Made by a program: the position numbers and the translations under genes. From Leuctra nigra (lineage: Eukaryota > Arthropoda > Insecta > Plecoptera > Leuctridae), in NCBI GenBank assembly GCA_934045905.1, contig OW203762.1, forward strand, positions 40,153,702 to 40,217,701: a stretch of 64,000 nt of DNA, read 5' to 3'. The notes beneath the pieces were generated by a model. The model had not been told where the DNA came from and ran no database searches. It saw only the letters and a list, made by a program, of their open reading frames with translations. Below are positions 14,901 through 23,200 of the stretch, in pieces; the stretch's first letter is position 1; each line of letters opens with the position of its first letter.

Positions 14901-16942
14901 TATATGTAATTGCAAATACAATAATTATTTTTTCAGAAACCTGTGGAGATACCACCTCAATTTTTTCTGACATTGTACCTACATGTTTGTAGAAAATTCA
15001 CACCAAGTTTCAAAATTTAAAAAAAATAGTTATTTTGGCAAATGACCTTTGACCTTACCAACATTTGACCCGCTGTATCTACGAGATAAATACTTTTAAT
15101 GTTTACTTATGCGGTGTCTATAATAATAATAATAATAATAATCTTCCTCCCGGTTCCAAGAGTTGGGTCGGGGGGTGGCGAGGCCACCATTTACTAGGGC
15201 CCGGACTCCTAAGCTAGCTGGCCAGGCTTGGCTCTTCCTCTTCGTTCTTCTTCTCTACCAGTTTTTTCCACTTCTTCCTGTCTTCCCTTGGTCTTCCCAC
15301 TCTCCTTTTATCACTTCTCGCAGCTTCGAACTCCCGACGCGGTATTCTCTCCCTCTGCATTCTCTTCATGTGGCCAAACCACCGTAGCCGCTCTCTCCCC
15401 ATTTGTCTATGTCTATGGATAGACTGGATATGGATAGACTGTCTATGGATAGATAAATTTATTACCTGTAAAATGAGACCACTTGCAGCTCTGTAACTTA
15501 ATTAGAAGCCAAATTATTAGCGAAAACGTGTAGCGCGACCAGTTTGACCCCTCCGAGGGTCAAAATTTAGTGACCCCGTATCTCGGAGAATACGAACAAT
15601 AAAATTCTGAAAAAAATTACAAATACACCGTGCCATAGTGTTAGTATGTGTACCAAATTTCATTCAAATCGGAGTAGGTCACCAAAAATTTTATTTTATT
15701 TTTCGTTGAATTGTTTTGGAATGACCCCCCTCTCTCTCGGACAAGGGGTATTCAAAATATCTTAGCGGACAATTCCGTGTGACACGGACTGTATGTGCTA
15801 ATTTATTAGGTTGGAAATTGTCAACAGTTAATGTTTCTTCGGTTGACTCTCCTTGTGTTGATGTTGGCCCCCAAAAGAACCGTTGTACATGCTATTTCGA
15901 AAGATGGCGCTCTGTCATCTTAAGGTGAAGACCGGCTGATGACAAGTAAAACGTCAAAACAAGGAGAGTCAACCGAAGAAACATCATCTGCATCTGACAA
16001 CAGCTCCCAGACCCTAAGTCAACTCATTGTCAACAGTGTTAAAGATGGAGAGAAAGAAGTTAAAGGGTTGTCTACCCATTATGTTGGGCTACTTCAGAAC
16101 CACACACCTCACACACGTACCTACCTACCTAGACGGCAGGTGAAAGGTATTTTGTTTAGTATGTAGTAGGTATTAGACCATTAAAGTAACCAATAATATC
16201 TACTACCTTTTGAAAACCTGTTGAAATTAATACCCATCTACTATTAATATTATTTATTTAACAACTTTGAATTAAAATACATTCCGTGGTGGTAATTTAA
16301 ATTTTTAAATTTTTAGAATCCTCGTCCTGGGTTAAATTTTTATTAAAAAATTAAAATTAAAAAATTAAAAATACGTAATTTAGATGAGCAGGTAGGTAGG
16401 AAGGTACCTAGTAGTAGTACCTAGTATACTTGTAGACCTAGCAGGTAGTTGTAACAAGTGCCTACCTCAATATTTCTAATGATTACACTATTGCCATTTG
16501 TGTATAAAAATGATTTTCCTTTTGGATCTCCTCCCAAAACTATTGGTTGGCCGCGCTGAGTTCTTGGCAGTGTAGCAAAAATATACTCTGAAACATAAGT
16601 TGTCATTTTAATTACTATGTAGGTAGTAGGAAGTAAATGCAGCTGTTAATAGGAAGTTTGGAATGTAGCCTAGTAACTCATCGAACTACAAGAGTATGAT
16701 CGGATTTTGCCATATATGGGTAGGTAGGTAGGAATAGCGCTATCTCTGAGGATAGGTCTCTTATCAGCTTTTTCAAATATTGTAAGTATGAAGAGGTTAC
16801 ACTTGACATAGCTTAAAATAGGATGGGGCCGGCTTACAATAACCTCCATTACACAACCTGAAACAGCGAATTTTGATTCCTCGAGTAGGCAAAATAATAC
16901 AATTTCGTTGTACTAAGTAAACTTACTGTTAGAAAATGACAT
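2994..16942 (-). CDS. WDR1: WD repeat protein 1 / actin-interacting protein 1, N-terminal 422 codons (3' end outside window)
   Basis: WDR1/AIP1 is a cytosolic protein of two WD40 propellers that speeds cofilin-driven actin filament disassembly. Coding exons on the minus strand, 5' to 3', are 16942-16927, 16587-16466, 12283-12193, 8732-8404, 7861-7577, 5496-5392, 5251-5149 and 3208-2994. All have AG/GT borders, and they join into 1266 nt of unbroken frame. Family signatures seen include [87 protein letters not shown] and LYTCGIDDS. The animal protein is about 600 aa, so propeller 1 and the start of propeller 2 are here and about a third is missing to the left. Introns are crowded with transposons (about 4.2 kb between the second and third coding exons). 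Confidence 0.95.
3318..3600. repeat. fragment of the 'GGAAAACGCTC' unclassified repeat family (inverted)
   Basis: The reverse complement matches the right-hand part of the larger copies at 32849-33912 and 36627-37623. Shared phrases are the poly-A stretch, 'cagaggtccgtgccaaaa', 'aaaatttcagatcgat' and 'aaccaatca..ggattt'. It lies in a WDR1 intron and has no coding potential. Confidence 0.6.
3763..4286. mobile_element. TTAA-flanked non-autonomous element, family GGTGGC, copy A
   Basis: TTAA GGTGGCGCGATCACTCGA is mirrored by TCGAGTGATCGCGCCACT TTAA about 520 bp away. The interior aligns with the element at 11177-11943: both contain 'gtgtctagtt', 'ttccccatgtta..ttatggcag' and 'cgtgtgcta'. TTAA on both sides is typical of piggyBac-like insertions, so that assignment is tentative. 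Confidence 0.7.
4330..4478. repeat. left-end fragment of the 'GGAAAACGCTC' repeat family (inverted)
   Basis: On the minus strand it starts GGAAAACACTCTGTGTAATGC and continues with the 'cgtactgcat' and 'ctgctctacaggcctt' phrases, shared as such or as complement with 36990-37090. It is non-coding and lies in a WDR1 intron. Confidence 0.55.
4525..4737. mobile_element. TACACTCGAC MITE, copy 1 (213 bp)
   Basis: The terminal inverted repeat is TACACTCGACAATTCATAAA with its inverse at the right end. The internal phrase 'aatccttgttattatcaa' followed by 'gagctcac' is shared by the other family members. It has exactly the same length as the copy at 9025. Confidence 0.8.
5756..6180 (+). mobile_element. 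5'-truncated non-LTR retrotransposon tail with 13-bp target duplication
   Basis: This GC-rich block is flanked by the 13-bp direct repeat AAACACTACAGAA at 5743-5755 and 6181-6193. It ends in an (AAT)n-like tail ('gcaataataataat'). A long target duplication, a simple-repeat 3' tail and no inverted repeats indicate a LINE 3' end copied by target-primed reverse transcription. It has no intact frame and sits in a WDR1 intron. Confidence 0.75.
6263..6539. mobile_element. foldback MITE with TACGTCCAGACT ends
   Basis: The left end TACGTCCAGACTGAAC mirrors the right end GTAAGTCTGGACGTA. The interior holds a C/G-rich 'ggggggcttgccccccac' hairpin. No coding frame is present. Confidence 0.55.
6834..7024. 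mobile_element. GCAGTCGATCTGTGGATTGG MITE, copy 1 (191 bp)
   Basis: Near-perfect terminal inverted repeats contain GCAGTCGATCTGTGGATTGG. The whole sequence is the reverse complement of the copy at 18831-19020, with only scattered differences, so it is a recently active miniature family. Confidence 0.85.
7130..7332. repeat. right-end fragment of the 'GGAAAACGCTC' repeat family
   Basis: It ends 'gacgctcgctacgctcgctt' and aligns with 19960-20130 through 'ttttgtgaaaaaattggtc', 'gatccgttatt' and 'ttgagccataagttt'. It is non-coding and lies in a WDR1 intron. Confidence 0.6.
9025..9237. mobile_element. TACACTCGAC MITE, copy 2 (213 bp)
   Basis: The ends are TACACTCGACAAATCATAAA and the inverse TTTATGATTTGTTGGGTGTA. 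It is the same family as 4525-4737, and the shared internal block 'aacaaggattgattgtcaa' is in the opposite orientation. Confidence 0.8.
10467..10900. repeat. short copy of the 'GGAAAACGCTC' repeat family (about 430 bp)
   Basis: It starts ACTAGGAAAACGCT and ends 'gccaaaaggagtcgctcgctt'. Between them is one unit of the family's internal motif ('accaaccaatcgaaagataa', 'caatcaacggattt', 'tttcagctcaatcgg'). It is an internally deleted version of the ~1 kb copies. Confidence 0.65.
10948..11117. mobile_element. TACACTCGAC MITE, copy 3 (170 bp)
   Basis: The terminal inverted repeat has decayed (TACACTCAAACC / GTTCGAGTGTA). The internal phrase 'caatccttgttattatcaat', then 'gaaatcagagctcacct', identifies the family. 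Confidence 0.7.
11177..11943. mobile_element. TTAA-flanked non-autonomous element, family GGTGGC, copy B
   Basis: TTAA GGTGGCTGGGTCGATCGA is mirrored by TCGATCGATCCAGCCACC TTAT. It is homologous through the interior to 3763-4286 but about 240 bp longer. No intact transposase frame is present. It lies in the WDR1 intron between the exons at 12193 and 8732. Confidence 0.7.
12193..12283 (-). CDS. WDR1: WDR1 third coding exon
   Basis: It encodes [20 protein letters not shown] and onward to SGFYIASG, a conserved WDR1 blade. Acceptor AG is at 12285-12284 and donor GT at 12192-12191. The exon begins only 86 bp left of the 12369 end of the large foldback element, so that insertion narrowly missed the coding sequence. 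Confidence 0.92.
13632..14121. mobile_element. hAT-type MITE nested in the foldback element
   Basis: A perfect 8-bp duplication, ATTTAGGG, occurs at 13624-13631 and 14122-14129. The right end, inverted, reads CAGGGGTCGGCAACC, and the left end resumes at 13752 as GGCAACCTTTTTTGG. The first few left-end bases are separated by a second nested hairpin at about 13636-13751. 'GGAGCC' and 'GCCGCAG' motifs recur at both ends. Confidence 0.75.
13636..13751. mobile_element. small foldback inserted in the nested hAT MITE
   Basis: Arms of about 40 bp (left 'ttattctatatctttttttg' then 'ggccgccttc'; right the inverse 'gaaggcggccgc' then 'caaaaaaagataaagaat') split the hAT left end. This is the third level of nesting inside the WDR1 intron. 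Confidence 0.6.
14164..14517. mobile_element. TTAA-type foldback nested in the large foldback element
   Basis: TTAAAGGTGGGCTGTCATGG at the left is mirrored by CCGTGATAGCCCACCTTTAA at the right. The AAGGTGGG end resembles the GGTGGC family at 3763 and 11177, so it may be a divergent relative. Confidence 0.6.
15122..15410 (-). mobile_element. LINE 3'-end fragment (reverse transcriptase C-terminus)
   Basis: Minus-strand codons encode [20 protein letters not shown] followed later by [11 protein letters not shown]. This pattern (RWFGH..R, then GRP...W) is typical of the C-terminus of reverse transcriptases in RTE-like and related LINEs. The copy ends in a (TTA)n tail at 15121-15141. It is 5'-truncated and interrupts the right arm of the foldback element between two copies of a 'tctatggatag' motif. 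Confidence 0.7.
16927..16942 (-). CDS. WDR1: WDR1 first coding exon (16 nt)
   Basis: ATG TCA TTT TCT AAC A is followed by the donor GTAAGT. Joined to the acceptor at 16588, it reads [18 protein letters not shown], which matches the N-terminal layout of animal WDR1 (a short leader, then a [VI]FASLP-like motif). The phase (1 nt left over) fits the next exon exactly. Gene finders would easily miss it because only five codons are present. Confidence 0.85.
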
Positions 16943-17190
16943 GTTAGTGGAGCAAGTAGCAAAAGTCTACGAAAGTAATATCAAGATCAACTTCAAGATG
17001 CGTAACGCCCACTTCCCAACACTAGTGACACACACACACTCGCAACCACAGCTCGCAACGCAACTTCGCAAGCAAGCAAGTCGTCGCACTCCCCGCACTC
17101 ACTCTCTTTCACTCTCTTTCTCCCTCTCTCAAAGAACGGCCTCTATAAAATAAAACATAGAGCGAAGCACTTGCTGGACATTCAGTTCGT
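16943..17190. promoter_or_regulatory. candidate shared promoter region between WDR1 and cyclin J
   Basis: Directly upstream of the WDR1 ATG is a CA- and CT-rich stretch ('cacacacacactcgcaaccac', 'ctctctttcactctctttc'). On the plus strand, TATAAAA at 17144-17150 is followed by an arthropod-type initiator TCAGT at 17182-17186, slightly farther than the usual 30 bp. The layout suits divergent transcription of WDR1 (minus) and cyclin J (plus), but no start site can be proven from sequence. Confidence 0.35.
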
Positions 17191-18181
17191 GTGTCATCGT
17201 CCGACGGATCCAATTCCAACCAATCAGCGTGTTTGGATTGGTTTCATTCCCAACCTTGGTTTGTTTGACTTATTTGGTGGGCATAAAAAATTGTTTAACA
17301 CCACATGTTGATCTTGCAAGTGATTTTCGAGGCATTCAACATGAACTAAATCCTAAATGTATGTATGTAATATTTCATATTAATATAAGTCCGTAGTCGG
17401 TATTTGTAGTTAATTTGTGAAGGTGGTTTAGTACCTACCTACCTAGTATTATTCTTTTAGGTCCTAGGTAGTAGGTACCTACATAACCTCGATCTTTTGA
17501 CAGATTACAAAAGTAGGCATAGGCATAGTATTCTGCCCTCCTAGGTAGGTCCTAGGTAGGTCCTAGGTTTCCAGATAGGTTATTTTTAAGCTGGGACTGC
17601 AATTGATAAGAAATGAAATGTGCACGTATTTTTAATGGCGGAATATAGGTAGGTACTTACCAATTACCATAATCCTTACGTTAGGAACACAGCCTTCTCG
17701 ACAGTCACTTCGTTCTCTGGGTAGCTGCCTGTCGACCAAAGATGATAAGCGCTACTACCGGCGGGGTGGCAATCAAATCATACATAAATAAAATCATGTC
17801 ATACACCTTGTAGTACATAAGAAACAGCTTCTCTTGGCTTTGTAATACCTTGTTTGATTCTTGGCTTGATAGTATTTTGATTTTACATTTTCGTGAATTT
17901 TAGTTCACCAAGCACCATACGGGACTGATATGTCATGGGTAAGGCATACAGCTGTTTGAGTGCCTCAAATCACCTACAGAAAAAATAATACTTCGTTACT
18001 TTACCTCAATTGAAATATATTTTATACTTAATTTTTGTGGATCCTCATTTATTTTTAGATCTGAGAAGAAATGATGGCTCCATAGTATACTTCAGTGAAG
18101 CACAGTTAATTACTGCACAAAGCTCAGAGGCATTTTAACTGAAAGTATGTAGCTTTAGCTGTGTAATTAGTTTGTGAGTTA
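17191..18181. other. non-coding stretch upstream of cyclin J
   Basis: No convincing coding exon, RNA gene or intact transposon is visible. It carries several 'ctaggtaggtcctaggtagg' and 'gtaggtacctac' tracts. An untranslated first exon of cyclin J could lie here. Confidence 0.4.
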
Positions 18182-18358
18182 CAGTCCGTATCACACGGAG
18201 TTGTCCGCCAGACGTGGTCCCTAATGTTGCAAATAACCGGTTTTTTGTCCATCCCTAAGTCGCTGTGAACGATCGCGCAGTCTTCCGAAACCATCCCTCT
18301 CTCTTGGACAAGGGGTATTCAAAATATCTTTCCGGACAACTCCGTGTGACACGGACTG
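18182..18358. mobile_element. CAGTCCGTG MITE (177 bp), deletion derivative of the large foldback
   Basis: The ends are CAGTCCGTATCACACGG and its inverse, with TA on each side. Its left 120 bp match 12369-12490 and its right 60 bp match 15725-15791, so the whole middle of the 3.4-kb element is absent. Confidence 0.85.
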
Positions 18359-18830
18359 TAGTAGAATTGTGTAGAATGACTGAATGAGTGTGCAAGTAGA
18401 AGTAGGGTCAGCGTCCCAGTTCTCGCCGAGTCCCTAATCTCAACCACCATGAATACCCCATTAACCACTAACCACACTCAACCACTTAACCATTGATTCT
18501 TTAACATTGAATTTCTCAAGTGGACGAGATTAGGGGCAGTGGTTTTTTGCTCATTTAAACCCTAAAATAACTTTTCTGAACTCACCCTGCTAACAATGAC
18601 TTATCACTCAGAAATGAATATTTAATGTCTTATTTATCATATGGAATGCAGACAAGATATGACATTTCACAAATAATTATTTAAAAAAATAATAGTTGCT
18701 GCTGCATTGAGCTAAAAGGTGATGAGAACTGGTACACTTACCCTTCTATTTATTTATGAAAAATACAATTCGCATTTTATTGTGTTGTGAACTGTAGAAG
18801 TACTATACTTTACTAGTGTAGTACAGTACC

Positions 18831-19020
18831 TAAAGTAAGCCGCAGTCGATCTGTGGATTGGAAAAGGGTCATTTTACTTTCCCGTCCCCTACTTTACCTG
18901 CGTGCGCACCATGTCCCATTGTTCTGCCGAACGTTCTCTTGGGTTGAGCTCGCTAAAGGGTCGTAAAATACCTGTTTTTCAAGAAAATCCCAATCCACAG
19001 ATCGACTGCGGCTTACTTTA
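18831..19020. mobile_element. GCAGTCGATCTGTGGATTGG MITE, copy 2 (190 bp)
   Basis: The inverted ends TAAAGTAAGCCGCAGTCGAT are perfect. It is in opposite orientation to the copy at 6834-7024. No coding content is present. Confidence 0.85.
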
Positions 19021-19248
19021 GCAGTACTACAGTAGTAGTAACACTAGCTGATTGGTTAGTGAACTTAAATTTCACTAAAAAAGTTGCTACAAAATTGTTA
19101 GAAATTTGAAAATAATTTTAATCTCTAGATATGGGGCCAGAATCATAGAAACGCGATACTTCCGATTCTCTAAGAATCGGATGAATCGTTATCGGAATCG
19201 TGTTACATTAATAACTTAGTACAATGTGATTCTTAGTGGATGTATCTA

Positions 19249-20130
19249 ACTAGGAAAACACTCAGTGTAACGCTTTGATAGCGAGCACCAGGAGGTACGT
19301 TCAAATTCTCCAACAGGAAATCCGTACCAAACGCACAGAAACATATATACTTACATCCATATTGAATTGAAATGCGATCCACTCAATCAACATAAAAGTA
19401 TCTGTTTTCTATTGAAACTTAAGAAGTACATAATCTATACAATTTGGTACGTAACGCAAAACAGATTCAGTTGCAAAACATTCATTTCAATAATTCATTT
19501 CTGCCAGACAATATCTATGCTGCCAGTTATTAAAACTGTCAATAATTGTATATGTTCTTCACTGATTGCGCTGAAAATTTGTAAAATAAGAGACCAGGTT
19601 GGTTTTAACGACCATGCAAAATATGAGTAGTATGATCAGATTTATAGAGGACTATTTGATAATACCTAGGTCAAATGGTGGTGTGGCTACAGGTCATTTT
19701 AAATTAAGCATGCAAATGTCAGTACATAAAATGTTTATTTCTCTAGAAGTTCATTTACAGATTTTTACAGATTTCAGATTTGTCAACAAACACTTATAAA
19801 TACCTAATATAAAAAATTTATGTTAAATTTTTTTGACCATGCAAAATTTGGTAGTGATCGGTCAAACGATTCCAGTTTTATTGGCACACAGAGTTGAGTT
19901 TCTTTTATATTTCAAAGCTATGTACAGACTACAAATCAAGTTTTCGATGAAATTAATAGACCGGTTATGCTGGAAATCATTAGCCTTCTGCATAGGATAG
20001 TAACGAATCTTTTGTGAAAAAATTGGCCAGATCCGTTACTTCGTTTAAAATGTAATGCAAAATACACAAATATACAAATAAAGAAAAGTAATTTGAGCCA
20101 TAAGTTTTAAGTGGAGTTGCTCGCTTGACT
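19249..20130. repeat. 'GGAAAACGCTC' repeat family, ~0.9-kb copy
   Basis: It starts ACTAGGAAAACACTCAGTGT and ends 'aagtggagttgctcgctt'. Internal units contain 'accaggttggttttaacgac', 'catgcaaaatttggtagtga' and 'tcggtcaaacgattccag', which recur in the other long copies. It lies just upstream of the cyclin J start codon. Confidence 0.7.
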
Positions 20131-20222
20131 ATCTCCTTGTTTCAGCAATACCGTCATACCCACCTTACATTTCTAACATGACATTGAATTATCTACCTAT
20201 ATTGTTTACCTGCTTTTTCCAG

Positions 20223-23200
20223 ATGTCACTGATAGACACATACTCTGAATATGCTGTTGACATTGCTAATTCACTAAGGATCAAGGAAAAACAGAGAATT
20301 TCATTTTCTTTTCAGTCTCCACAGGTAAGAACTTTATTAGTAAGTATGGAGTTTAGAGCTATACTATTAGTATACCTACCTTCAACATTTCTGGAGGGCT
20401 ATTCTAAATTTCCTTGTCGTCTCGTTTCACTTGCTCACTTCCCTATGGAGTTGTATCTATTTAACGGTAGTGATGCCAAGTATCAATTGATACGAGACAA
20501 CAATGAAATTTAGAATGACCACCCTGGGCTGCGATCGTGTAAAATGACAAATCCCTTGTCGAAGCGAGAAGGCCGTGAATAACATTGAAATGAGAAATTG
20601 TCGCTGCGACAAGTAAGTTGTCATTTTACACGATCCCACCCCTGGACTGGCATTACTTTTGGCTCTTTCACTAGCACAACAAAAGAGGGATGCTAAAATC
20701 TGAAATTACGGCAAGGAGGAACTAGCGATATAATCACATAGTCTTCTTACATTTTACACAAGTTTGCAAAGAAATACAAATTTCCAGAAAACATTTTTAC
20801 CTTGGCAACTCAATTTTACATGGCAATGCCAAACTTTCCTACCAACTCAATAAGAGTTATTGTATAGGTAAATATCCGCATTATTGTAAGAGTGGATATA
20901 TGCCAATAATAATAAGCTTACTTAATTATATTTTACGAGGATTTACAGCTGTTGCTGTTTCTCGCATCTCTACCTCCATCCATCTATCTCTATCATCCCA
21001 ATCACCCTCTTCTCTTCCAAACCCCTTTCCTCCATTACCCTCTGAACACCATCCATCCACAAGCTCCTCTGGTGTCCACCCTGCCTTTTCTATTCGGAGG
21101 CTGGCATCCCAACATCCTTCTTGGCCACCTCTATACCTCCATTCTCCTGACATGTCCATACCAAACTAGCTGTCTCGTCTCAAGTCTATCCCCAATAGTG
21201 TTTACTGACCTCATTTCCTCTCTTATTTGCATATTAGGTATATGTTCCAGTCTCGACACCCTGCATGATCATCGACGATGGTCCATTTCTAGGGCTTCCA
21301 CCCGCTCCTTACTTCTCTGAGTCATCTGCCAGTGCCAAGCTTCAGCTCCATATGTCGCTATAGTTTCGACTATCGCTCTGTACAAAAGAAACTTCGTTTC
21401 CCTTGTCATTGCTGAGACTAGAGTAAGGAGTTCAAAGTCTGTATGTCTAGGCAACCCGTCCATTAGTTATCTTTCTAGAAATGTCCTCTTCACACGCTCC
21501 TTTCTTCTTTATAAAGGTTTTTAAATATTTATATTTATCACACCTTTTAATCACTGCACCGCCAATGACGATATCACCTCCCTGTTCGCCGATTACAATT
21601 TACTCAGTCTTTGCCATGTTCATATTAAGACCCCACTTGGAATACTCTTTTGTGATCTTCCTTATAAACTCCATATTCTCTTGATCATTTGCTACAACGA
21701 CCTGATCATCAGCAAAGAGCAGCATGTAAAAGTTGTATCCCCTACCTCAATCCCCATCCCAGAACACTTGCTACACCACAAATCCAAAGCCCTTCTGAGG
21801 TATATCTTAAATAAAGTCAGAGACATGCAACATCCCTGTTTCAATCCCTTTGAGATTCCCCACATTCACTGCACATTCCGAGCTCTTATACTTTTAATGC
21901 AATCTATGTACTTTTTATCTACCCCACTTTCCTCCAATACTTGAAATAACTTCTACCCGGCCGGTAATACTCTGTGCAATTCAAGAACAGGGCCCCAAAT
22001 TTTCGAAGTGTCGAAAAAATAATCGACAGTGGCACTTGTAGGGTATCTTACCCTACAAATTTGACCATAATTTGATTATGGTAGGTATTTTGTAAATAAA
22101 ATACTTTCGCTGAATATTAATTCCCATGCAATATAAAAGTCAACGCGTTACACACACACAGAGCGTTTTCCTAGTATAATATTACACACTGTCACACTGC
22201 TGGTTTATGTTTCGTAATAATAATCTTTTTCTGTCTTTTAATAGATTGACTACAGAGTTCATCTAGTGAACTGGATCAGACATATTGGTGAAGAAATGAA
22301 GCTCTCAGCTACTACTGTGCATTTGGCAATATACCTTTTGGATATATTCATGGATGGGCATCAAATTATTCCAGAGAGACTAAACTTAGTCACGATTGTA
22401 TGTCTTTCATTGGCATCAAAAGTAGAAGAATTAGAATGTAAAGTTCCCAAGATTTCCGATTTAAACGCTCACATTAAGAATAAATTAAATTACATGGCTT
22501 CTGACTTTATCCGCCTCGAATTCATGGTGATACGTTTTGTCAAGTGGAACTTGATTCATCCGACGGCACCTCATTTTGCTGAGTATTATGTGGCATTTGC
22601 AAGTACTTCAGCGACAGACATTAAGAATGCATTTCGGTTTGAATCTTACAATCAACTGAAGCATTTCATTCTTCAGTACACAAGAGATTATTTGGACAAA
22701 TCGTTATTGGGTGAGTAAGTAGGTACTTACAGTGTTTTTTTAATTCTCATAACTCATAAGCTTTTAAAACTGTTCTTAAAATTGAACGTAGAAATTGGGT
22801 GATAACGTACCTACCTAGGTAAATGAAAGATTATCATTGATATTTGCATTCCTCCTTTGAATGCAAATCAAACTTACGAAGACAATAAAAACTCTCTTAA
22901 TATCTGTCGAGTGTTGCCCTTTACCAACACAATGTTGGGTTGGGGGCAGAGATCATCTAGGTCGGCTGGCCAGTCCTGCCAGACACGTACTCTCTCCCTC
23001 ATCCTTTTCTATATCTTCCAGCTTTCGGCTCCACCATTTCTCCCCATGAACTATCTCTGTTCTCTCACAATCTTCCTGGAAGGGGATCCACAACTTAGAG
23101 AGATTCAACAGAATCCCAAAGATTCTGACTAAAGTTTGAAGGTCAGAATCTCTCTTTGTGGATCCGCTCCTGTTGTCACTAGTCACTACTCTCCTCTCCT

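Larger units (their letters stand above)
12369..15791. mobile_element. 3.4-kb mariner-like foldback transposon with long inverted arms
   Basis: The outer ends are CAGTCCGTGTCACACGG and its perfect inverse, flanked by TA (12367-12368 and 15792-15793). Behind different left (about 120 bp) and right (about 65 bp) end modules lie inverted arms of over 600 bp: about 12517-13122, mirrored by 15680-14756. The centre holds nested insertions (13632-14121 and 14164-14517), and the right arm is interrupted by a LINE fragment (15122-15410). No transposase is visible. The 177-bp elements at 18182 and 23301 consist of just this element's two end modules. Confidence 0.85.

Noticed and set aside
15163..15422. 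Plus-strand open frames rich in Ser/Pro/Phe
   Set aside because: They are antisense to the LINE reverse-transcriptase C-terminus and have no family match of their own.
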